Shown one piece after another: positions 58,057 to 64,000 of a stretch of 64,000 bases of DNA. Position 1 is the first letter of the stretch; each line of letters starts with the position of its first letter. The notes under the pieces are model-generated. The model made no database searches. It worked only from the letters and a program-made list of their open reading frames with translations, and was not told the origin of the DNA. This DNA is from Agrobacterium tumefaciens str. B6. GTDB taxonomy: Bacteria; Pseudomonadota; Alphaproteobacteria; Rhizobiales; Rhizobiaceae. The position numbers and the translations under genes are program-made. The DNA lies in contig NZ_LMVK01000051.1 in NCBI RefSeq assembly GCF_001541315.1, positions 62,001 through 126,000 of the forward strand, written 5' to 3'.

Positions 58057-58164
58057 ATGAAATGCATCGCCGCTTTGCTGGTTCTTGCCGGTTTTGCGCT
58101 CGCACCCGCACAGGCGCGGGCGCCGCACATCAATTTCGGGACACCTTCACTTCAGGGGCAGTGA
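58057..58164 (+). CDS. Candidate 35-residue secreted peptide
   Basis: A short frame with GGGGTGA six bases before the ATG. The product MKCIAALLVLAGFALAPAQA followed by RAPHINFGTPSLQGQ is a textbook signal peptide plus a 15-residue mature tail. The Cys in MKC is not a lipobox. It ends 15 bases before the end of fnrN on the opposite strand. It is either a real small secreted peptide or the remnant of a longer exported protein; the signal is clear. Confidence 0.5.
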   Translation: MKCIAALLVLAGFALAPAQARAPHINFGTPSLQGQ

Positions 58165-58178
58165 GAGGGCAAATTCCG

Positions 58179-58904
58179 TCAGTCGTTGCCGGCGGCTTCG
58201 CTCAGCACGTCGAGATCAGGCACCGTGATGTGACGGTTGTTTTCGATGCGGATAATGCCTTCCTTGCGCAGCTTGGTCATTTGCCGGCTAACCGTTTCGA
58301 TGGTGAGGCCAAGGAAATCGGCGATGTCGGCGCGTGAAAGCGGCAGGTCGAAACAGGATTTGTCGTCGTTTTCCGGGTCGATATGGGTGGCGATCATATA
58401 AAGGAAGCTGGCAACCTTTTCCTGTGCCGATTTGCGACCCAGCGTCAGCATCCAGTCACGCGCCTCGTCCAGTTCCTTCAGGGACTGGTTGTGAAGCTTG
58501 CGTTCCATGTCAGGCACTTCGGACACCATGCGGTCGACAACGCGGCGCGGAAAGAGACAAATCTCCACATCGGTTGCGGCTTCCGCCGTCATCTTGCTTT
58601 CCGCTAGGAACGGACGGCCGAGGAAATCCGGTGCGAATTGCAGGCCGACGATCTGCTGACGGCCATCCGACATCATTTTCGACAGCTTCACCACGCCCTT
58701 CAGGATATTGCCATAGGAGGTGACGAGTTCGCCCTGGCCGAGAAGCTCGTTGCCGGCTTCCAGCTTTTTGCGGCTGGAATGGCGGTTGAGATCGCAGAGC
58801 TGCTGTGGTGTCAGCGTGCTGCAAAGACCGCCGTGACGCGCCTCGCAGGAGCGGCAAACAACGGGCTCTTCCGAATTGTGGATGGTCTTCTGCAGCGTGT
58901 CCAT
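58179..58904 (-). CDS. fnrN: FnrN-type oxygen-sensing Crp/Fnr regulator
   Basis: An anaerobic transcription activator that carries a 4Fe-4S cluster. The 241-residue protein has the Cys set near the N-terminus, CRSCEARHGGLC (residues 17-28), and a fourth Cys in VEICLF. The dimer helix and the winged helix follow; the recognition part reads LPLSRADIADFLGLTIETVS. The ATG at 58904 has GGAAAAGG upstream. It is divergent from hemN, with an FNR-like box between them (59031-59044), so it probably activates hemN and may regulate itself. Confidence 0.95.
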   Translation of the reverse strand: MDTLQKTIHNSEEPVVCRSCEARHGGLCSTLTPQQLCDLNRHSSRKKLEAGNELLGQGELVTSYGNILKGVVKLSKMMSDGRQQIVGLQFAPDFLGRPFLAESKMTAEAATDVEICLFPRRVVDRMVSEVPDMERKLHNQSLKELDEARDWMLTLGRKSAQEKVASFLYMIATHIDPENDDKSCFDLPLSRADIADFLGLTIETVSRQMTKLRKEGIIRIENNRHITVPDLDVLSEAAGND

Positions 58905-59030
58905 AAGCCTTTTCCAATGCTGGCTTTTCGGGACGATTGCGACCGTGGGTATCAAATACGGTCTCTTTGAAGGCTTGCGCCATGTAGCCGTCGTCCCCGC
59001 GTCTACTTTAGCAAGAACTTATGGCGCAAT

Positions 59031-59044
59031 TTGATTGAAGTCAA
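59031..59044. promoter_or_regulatory. FNR-like box (anaerobox)
   Basis: TTGATTGAAGTCAA differs by one base from the consensus TTGAT-N4-ATCAA. It lies 73 bases upstream of hemN and 127 bases upstream of fnrN. FnrN would activate the heme gene, and possibly itself, under low oxygen. Confidence 0.75.
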
Positions 59045-59116
59045 AGTTGCAAACTGTCGCAGCCGTTACTGAAAGAGAGGAAATCGACATTTTCTTGATA
59101 AAAGGCAAATCGGGTG

Positions 59117-60466
59117 ATGAATACCGAACTTCTTCACAAATATTCGGGTGCAGTGCCGCGTTACACGAGCTATCCGACCGCGCCGCATTTCCACGAGGGA
59201 ATCGATAATGGCACCTATCACGGCTGGCTCGGCGCGCTTGGCCACAGAAATCGCATATCGCTTTATCTGCATATTCCCTATTGCGACCGGCTGTGCTGGT
59301 TCTGCGCCTGTCACACCAAGCACACGCTGAAATACGAGCCGATTGCAGTTTATCTTGAAGCACTTAAGCAGGAGATTGCGGCGGGTGGCGCGCTTTTTTC
59401 GCCTGATGCGGGGGGGAGTGCTGTCCATTTCGGCGGCGGGTCGCCCACCATGCTGAAGCCGGAGGACATGCAGAGCCTGATGGACTGTCTGCGGCGTCAC
59501 TTCACCTTCGGGCTCGCACCTGAAATCAGCGTCGAGATGGACCCCAATGATCTGGACGACAGCCGCTATGATGCGCTTGCCGCCATCGGCATGTCGCGGG
59601 CGAGCCTCGGCGTTCAGGACTTCGATGACAAAGTGCAAAAAACCATCAACCGCATCCAGTCCTTCGAACAGACGAAATCCGTCGTGGATGCCGTGCGGGC
59701 GAGGGGCGTGCATTCGGTCAACTGCGACATCCTCTATGGGCTGCCGTTCCAGACCTGTGAGACATTGGAAAGGACCGTCAACCAGATCGTGTCGCTCGAT
59801 CCCGATCGCATCGCGCTTTTCGGTTATGCCCATGTTCCCTGGATGAAAAAACACCAGTCGCTGATCCCCGAACACGCGCTTCCGGATATTGCCGAGCGCT
59901 ACCGCCAGATGACGATGGCGGGCGCGATGCTGAAACAGGCGGGTTACAAGGCGATCGGCATCGACCATTTCGCCAAGCCGACCGATACATTATGCCAGAC
60001 CGCAGAAGCCGGCGCGCTGCGACGGAATTTCCAGGGCTACACGACCGACACGGCCGATGCGCTGATCGGGCTCGGTGCATCGTCGATCGGCAGGCTGCCG
60101 CAGGGTTATGTGCAGAACATGGTGGCGACGGGGGAATATCAGCGTATGGCGGGCGAGGGCGGTCTTGCCGTCGTCAAGGGCATTGAACTGTCGGAGGAGG
60201 ATCATCTGCGCTCGCATGTCATTGAACGGCTGATGTGCGATTTTTCGATCGATCTTTCGGAATTGCAGCACCGTTTCGGCAAGGTGAGCCATTCCGTGAG
60301 GGATGAGGCACAGCTGTTCGCCGCAGGCGACAGGGATGGCGTGGTGCGTCTGGATGCCGATATTTTTGCCGTGACGGAGGCTGGAAAGCCGTTCGTGCGT
60401 AACATCGCGGCAATCTTCGACACCTATCTCGGTAACGGACGCGGCCGCCATTCGGTTGCTGTTTAG
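59117..60466 (+). CDS. hemN: Oxygen-independent coproporphyrinogen III oxidase
   Basis: A radical SAM enzyme that decarboxylates coproporphyrinogen III without oxygen, used for heme synthesis in microaerobic growth. The 449-residue chain has the cluster motif CDRLCWFC in HIPYCDRLCWFCACHTKH, then GGGSPTML, and the C-terminal HemN domain (IERLMCDFSIDL). A GTG directly before the ATG (59114) is an alternative start. The N-terminal YTSYPTAPHF is typical of HemN and not of HemW. It is expected to be FnrN-dependent. Confidence 0.96.
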   Translation: MNTELLHKYSGAVPRYTSYPTAPHFHEGIDNGTYHGWLGALGHRNRISLYLHIPYCDRLCWFCACHTKHTLKYEPIAVYLEALKQEIAAGGALFSPDAGGSAVHFGGGSPTMLKPEDMQSLMDCLRRHFTFGLAPEISVEMDPNDLDDSRYDALAAIGMSRASLGVQDFDDKVQKTINRIQSFEQTKSVVDAVRARGVHSVNCDILYGLPFQTCETLERTVNQIVSLDPDRIALFGYAHVPWMKKHQSLIPEHALPDIAERYRQMTMAGAMLKQAGYKAIGIDHFAKPTDTLCQTAEAGALRRNFQGYTTDTADALIGLGASSIGRLPQGYVQNMVATGEYQRMAGEGGLAVVKGIELSEEDHLRSHVIERLMCDFSIDLSELQHRFGKVSHSVRDEAQLFAAGDRDGVVRLDADIFAVTEAGKPFVRNIAAIFDTYLGNGRGRHSVAV

Positions 60467-60586
60467 GCAACAGTTTTGGGGCAAATTACAAAGTTACGTC
60501 ACGAAACCATTGGCTTTTTTGTGCGACTTGCCTATGTGGTGCGTCAGACAGGATAATTCATACGAACGACAATAAGGATTATGGGC

Positions 60587-60865
60587 GTGACAGCTACATT
60601 CGACAAGGTTGCCGACATTATCGCCGAAACCAGCGAAATCGACCGCGAAACCATTACGCCGGAGAGCCACACGATCGACGATCTGGGCATCGACAGCCTC
60701 GACTTTCTTGATATCGTTTTTGCGATCGACAAGGAATTCGGCATCAAGATTCCGCTCGAGCAGTGGACGCAGGAAGTCAACGAAGGCAAGGTTTCCACCG
60801 AAGAATATTTCGTGCTGAAGAACCTCTGTGCCAAGATCGACGAATTGCGCGCAGCCAAGGGCTGA
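60587..60865 (+). CDS. acpXL: Acyl carrier protein for very-long-chain fatty acids on lipid A
   Basis: A 92-residue specialised ACP that carries the 27-hydroxyoctacosanoate chain of rhizobial lipid A. The phosphopantetheine site is the Ser in [13 protein letters not shown]. The GTG at 60587 with AAGGA eight bases upstream gives 92 residues, as in other rhizobia; an ATG at 60581 is an alternative. A terminator lies between it and the next gene, so it may also be transcribed alone and more strongly. Confidence 0.95.
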
Positions 60866-60872
60866 AGCAACG

Positions 60873-60902
60873 ATGCCCGCTTCAGGCGGGCATTTTTCTT
60901 TC
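60873..60902 (+). terminator. Terminator-like hairpin between acpXL and the dehydratase gene
   Basis: ATGCCCGC-TTCAG-GCGGGCAT followed by TTTTCTTTCT, a few bases after the acpXL stop. The biosynthesis genes continue past it on the same strand, so it probably acts as a partial terminator. Confidence 0.75.
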
Positions 60903-60954
60903 TGGACCCAGCCTGTAAAGGCGGGTCGCAACCGACCAGAGACGGGCCGGACAG

Positions 60955-61434
60955 ATGCTGCTTGAATATTTTCAGATGATCGACAAGGTCGAGGCCGTGG
61001 ACATGGCGACGCGCACGTTGAAGGCGCAGTCGATCGTTCCCGACCAGAGCCCGGTATTCGAAGGTCACTTCCCCGGCATGCCGCTGGTTCCGGGCGTGCT
61101 GCTGATCGAAACGATGGCGCAGGCTTCCGGCATGCTGGTTCTGGCCTTCAGCGATTTTGCGTCCATGCCGTTCCTGATGTCGGTCGACGGCGCCAAGATG
61201 CGCACCTTCGTGGAGCCGGGCGCGGTTCTCGACATCGAGGCCGTGCTGGAGCATGACGGTTCCGGTTTTGCCGTAACCAAGGCGAAGATCACCTCTGCCG
61301 GCAAGAAGGTCTGCGACGCGCAGCTTAAATTGCGCACAATGCCGTTCAGCGAAATTCCGCTCGGGCCTATCGTCAAGAAGCGGGCGGAAGAAGTCGGCCT
61401 GATGGCGGCGATTGCCGCGGATGCGCAGAAATAA
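60955..61434 (+). CDS. 3-hydroxyacyl-ACP dehydratase for the VLCFA pathway (FabZ-like)
   Basis: A hotdog-fold dehydratase of 159 residues. The active-site His lies in VFEGHFPGMPLVPGVLLIE, and the helix ETMAQASGMLVL follows. It removes water from 3-hydroxyacyl-AcpXL during elongation of the lipid A very-long-chain acid. It is the second gene of the acpXL cluster, often called fabZXL. The C-terminal extension (VKKRAEEVGLMAAIAA) goes beyond ordinary FabZ. Confidence 0.9.
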   Translation: MLLEYFQMIDKVEAVDMATRTLKAQSIVPDQSPVFEGHFPGMPLVPGVLLIETMAQASGMLVLAFSDFASMPFLMSVDGAKMRTFVEPGAVLDIEAVLEHDGSGFAVTKAKITSAGKKVCDAQLKLRTMPFSEIPLGPIVKKRAEEVGLMAAIAADAQK

Positions 61435-61642
61435 GCGTTTCCACCCGTTTCGAAGGAGAGCGTTTTTCCCGTCGGCCCGGTTTTGACGCACGAAATTCGT
61501 GGGCTCGCGACGGCGGATCGGGCCTTCACCATTGCCAATCCGCATCGCGCGCTTTATTCCGCAACGCATGAAGTGGTTGTTCGCAACCGCTGTGGATAGC
61601 CGTGACCGTTTCGGCGGGGCCGGCTGCAAAGGATGACAGACG

Positions 61643-62839
61643 ATGAAATCTGACAATGATGTGGTGATAACAGGGGTCGGCATCGTGACCTGTCACGGCG
61701 TTGGCAGCCAGGCGCATGTGGCGCTTCTTTCTGGAACCGCCGCGCCGGCGACGATTGTCGAGACCGAAAAATTCAAACCCTATCCGGTCCATCCCATGCC
61801 TGAGATCGACTGGTCCGCGCAGATTGCCAAGCGCGGCGACCAGCGCCAGATGGAAAACTGGCAGCGGCTTGGCGTTTTTGCCGCCGGTCTGGCGCTCGAT
61901 GATGCCGGGCTGAAGGAAAATGCCGAAGCCTGCGCCACAATGGACATGATCGTTGCCGCCGGTGGTGGTGAGCGCGACATCAATGTCGATACGCTGATCG
62001 TCGACGAGGCGCTGAAGCGCAATGACCGCGAAAAGCTGCTCAACGAGAAGCTGACGACGGAACTGCGCCCGACGCTGTTTCTCGCCCAGCTTTCCAACCT
62101 GATGGCCGGCAACATCTCCATCGTGCACAAGGTCACCGGGTCTTCCCGCACTTTCATGGGCGAGGAAGCGGCGGGCATTTCCGCCGTCGAAACCGCATTC
62201 CACCGCATTCGCTCCGGCGAATCGAGCCACGCGCTGGTGGGCGGTGCTTTCTCTGCGGAACGTCCCGACATGATCCTGCTGTTTGAAGCCATCGGTGCAC
62301 ATGCGCAGGGCGGCTGGCAGCCGCTCTGGTCGCGTGGTGACCAGGACGGCGGCGGCATGGTTTCCGGTTCGCTGGGCGCCTTCCTTGTGCTGGAATCGCG
62401 CAAGCACGCCAGCGAGCGTGGCGCGCGCATCTATGCCCGCATCGACGCCATCGAGGGTGATCGCGGCAGCCGTGACGAAGGCAAGATGGAAAAGCGCATG
62501 GAGCGTCTGCTTGCCCCTGCCAAGGACGGCGCAGCCACTGTCATCTTCTCCGGCGCAAGCGGTTATGACGGTGTGACGGCCCGCGAGAAGGACATTCTCG
62601 AAAAGGCTCTGCCAAATGCTGTCATCCGCGGTTTCGGCGGTATCACCGGCCACGGGCTGGAAGCGCAGTTCCCGCTTGGGCTGGCGCTCGCGGCGCTGAC
62701 CCTTGAAAGCGGCGCGAAGGTGCCGGTTTTCGACGCGGCTGAGGAAAAACCCATGGGCGAGGCGGCCAGCGAAGCCGTCGTCACCACCGTCGGCCATGTG
62801 CGCGGCGAAGGGGTCGCCGTTCTGTCCCGTGACGTGTGA
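61643..62839 (+). CDS. fabF2XL: Ketosynthase-like protein FabF2XL, apparently lacking the catalytic Cys
   Basis: A 398-residue member of the beta-ketoacyl-ACP synthase family in the VLCFA cluster. It keeps the opening DVVITGVGIVTCHGVG and the fold (LVGGAFSAERPD, FLVLESRKHA). Where ketosynthases have the active Cys (TACASG in its neighbour) it reads HKVTGSSRTFMGEEAAG, with no Cys. The NAHGTST His motif is also replaced (GASGYDGVTAREKD), while a His remains in GITGHGLEAQ. It looks like a chain-length-factor-type partner that pairs with FabF1XL. AAGGA lies nine bases before the ATG. Confidence 0.88.
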   Translation: MKSDNDVVITGVGIVTCHGVGSQAHVALLSGTAAPATIVETEKFKPYPVHPMPEIDWSAQIAKRGDQRQMENWQRLGVFAAGLALDDAGLKENAEACATMDMIVAAGGGERDINVDTLIVDEALKRNDREKLLNEKLTTELRPTLFLAQLSNLMAGNISIVHKVTGSSRTFMGEEAAGISAVETAFHRIRSGESSHALVGGAFSAERPDMILLFEAIGAHAQGGWQPLWSRGDQDGGGMVSGSLGAFLVLESRKHASERGARIYARIDAIEGDRGSRDEGKMEKRMERLLAPAKDGAATVIFSGASGYDGVTAREKDILEKALPNAVIRGFGGITGHGLEAQFPLGLALAALTLESGAKVPVFDAAEEKPMGEAASEAVVTTVGHVRGEGVAVLSRDV

Positions 62840-62850
62840 GGAGAAAGACC

Positions 62851-64000
62851 ATGACTTCCAACTTCAAGGATCATCTCGGTCGTCCCATCGTTGCCGTGAC
62901 CGGCATGGGCATCATCACGTCGCTCGGGCAGGGGCTTGCCGATAACTGGGCGGCGCTGACATCGGGCAAGTCGGGCATCCACAAGATCACCCGTTTCCCG
63001 ACCGAGGGGCTTTCGACGCGGATCAGCGGCACGGTGGATTTCATCGATATCCCGGTTCCGAATTCGGTCGAGCGTTCCTATGCTTTTGCGCGTGAGACCA
63101 CCATCGAGGCTCTGGCGCAGGCCGGTATATCAGGTGATTTCGACGGTCCGCTGTTTCTTGCAGCACCGCCAATCGAGCCGGAATGGAGCGCCCGTTTCGA
63201 GCTTGCCGACCGGTCTCCGCCGGCTGCCCAGCCGGGTGACGCCTATGAGCGGTTCCTGACGGCTTTCCGCCAGCGTCCCGATCCGGCATTCCAGGAAGCG
63301 GCGCTGTTCGGCGCGATTTCCGAGCGCCTTTCCGACCGTTTTGGCACGCGCGGCCTGCCGGTCACGCTTTCGACTGCCTGTGCATCTGGCGCGACCGCGA
63401 TCCAGCTTGGTGTCGAAGCAATCCGCCAGGGCCGCACCGAGCGGGCGCTGACGGTTGCGACAGACGGTTCGGTCAGCGCCGAAGCGCTGATCCGCTTCTC
63501 GTTGCTGTCGGCGCTTTCGACCCAGAACGACCCGCCGGAAAAGGCCTCCAAGCCATTCAGCAAGGACCGCGACGGTTTCGTGATCGCCGAAGGTGCGGCG
63601 ACGCTGGTGCTGGAATCGCTCGAAGCCGCCGTTGCACGCGGTGCCAAGGTTCTCGGCATCATCAAGGGCGCCGGCGAAAAGGCTGACAGCTTCCACCGCA
63701 CACGCTCTTCGCCCGATGGCGGCCCGGCGATCGCGACGATCCGCGCGGCACTTGCCGATGCGGGCGTGGCCGAAAGCGATATCGGTTATATCAACGCCCA
63801 CGGCACCTCGACGCCGGAAAACGACAAGATGGAATATGGCTCCATGCTCGCCGTCTTCGGCGAGGGCCTGAAGAACATCCCGCTGTCGTCCAACAAGTCG
63901 ATGATCGGCCATACCTTGACCGCCGCAGGCGCTGTGGAAGCGGTGTTCTCGCTGCAGACCATGCTGACCGGCACCCTGCCGCCGACAATCAACTACAACA
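62851..64000 (+). CDS. fabF1XL: Beta-ketoacyl-ACP synthase FabF1XL, truncated by the window edge
   Basis: The ATG at 62851 follows the stop of fabF2XL by 11 bases, with GGAGAAAG upstream; the frame is open to the end of the window (about 383 residues). It has the full catalytic set: Cys in VTLSTACASGAT, His in YINAHGTSTPEND, and His in NKSMIGHTLTAAGAVEA. It elongates the acyl chain on AcpXL for the very-long-chain acid of lipid A. Usually an alcohol dehydrogenase-like gene and lpxXL follow, out of sight here. Confidence 0.93.
   Translation, partial: MTSNFKDHLGRPIVAVTGMGIITSLGQGLADNWAALTSGKSGIHKITRFPTEGLSTRISGTVDFIDIPVPNSVERSYAFARETTIEALAQAGISGDFDGPLFLAAPPIEPEWSARFELADRSPPAAQPGDAYERFLTAFRQRPDPAFQEAALFGAISERLSDRFGTRGLPVTLSTACASGATAIQLGVEAIRQGRTERALTVATDGSVSAEALIRFSLLSALSTQNDPPEKASKPFSKDRDGFVIAEGAATLVLESLEAAVARGAKVLGIIKGAGEKADSFHRTRSSPDGGPAIATIRAALADAGVAESDIGYINAHGTSTPENDKMEYGSMLAVFGEGLKNIPLSSNKSMIGHTLTAAGAVEAVFSLQTMLTGTLPPTINYN

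Noticed and set aside
61435-61642. Possible small gene between the dehydratase and FabF2XL
   Set aside because: Short frames are present, but none has a ribosome site or sensible composition.

Overview
The window is a GC-rich, gene-dense stretch of a Rhizobiales chromosome, most likely from Rhizobiaceae close to Agrobacterium. This rests on gene content, not a database match: an acpXL / fabZ-like / fabF2XL / fabF1XL very-long-chain fatty acid cluster, a BluB gene under a cobalamin riboswitch, malic enzyme fused to a phosphotransacetylase domain, fnrN next to hemN, a DUF2865 protein, class II DAHP synthase, and rhizobial intergenic mosaic repeats. It is mainly core housekeeping DNA with no integrase, transposase, rRNA operon or CRISPR array. 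One tRNA gene, tRNA-Lys(CTT), is present.

Layout. 1-9 kb: the 3' part of glutamine-dependent nadE, a VOC protein, a TolB-like propeller, riboswitch plus bluB, a DUF2865 protein, malic enzyme, and an LpxH-like phosphoesterase. 9-15 kb: a dipeptide epimerase, then an Mla-type lipid transport operon (MlaE with a fused STAS domain, MlaF, MlaD, auxiliary lipoprotein) and a secreted alpha/beta hydrolase. 15-24.5 kb is the most accessory-looking part: a PACE transporter, several very small genes, a Cys-rich exported protein resembling phage P5-type domains, tRNA-Lys, a large MscS-type channel, and a coupled pair of unknown envelope genes with a Gln-Pro-Ala repeat. 24.5-32 kb: an FAD/GcvT-fold demethylating dehydrogenase, a double-receiver regulator, a phospholipase D-type synthase, an ArsR-SRPBCC pair, a ClpP paralogue and an epimerase. 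32-50 kb: parE, tpiA, secG, pyrG, fumC, an L,D-transpeptidase, gph, rpiA, a DUF2059 protein, gor, a LysR regulator and DAHP synthase, interspersed with two exported or lipolytic hydrolases. 50-58 kb: a TadG/TadE pair, sfsA-map-radC, phaC and a SHOCT lipoprotein. 58-64 kb: fnrN and hemN sharing an FNR-like box, then the lipid A very-long-chain acyl cluster, which runs off the right edge.

Themes. Envelope biogenesis recurs: Mla transport, LpxH-like enzyme, L,D-transpeptidase, VLCFA synthesis, PLD enzyme, and lipoproteins. Central carbon and redox metabolism is also well represented (malic enzyme, fumarase, Tpi, RpiA, Gph, glutathione reductase, PHA synthase). The oddest items are the repeat-containing membrane/secreted gene pair at 22.7-24.3 kb, the P5-like exported protein at 18.3 kb, the catalytically degraded ketosynthase FabF2XL, a 35-residue candidate secreted peptide, and a decayed copy of the epimerase 3' end next to a mosaic repeat. 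Many start codons were moved downstream of the longest open frame on ribosome-binding-site and family-length grounds; these choices are stated in each entry.
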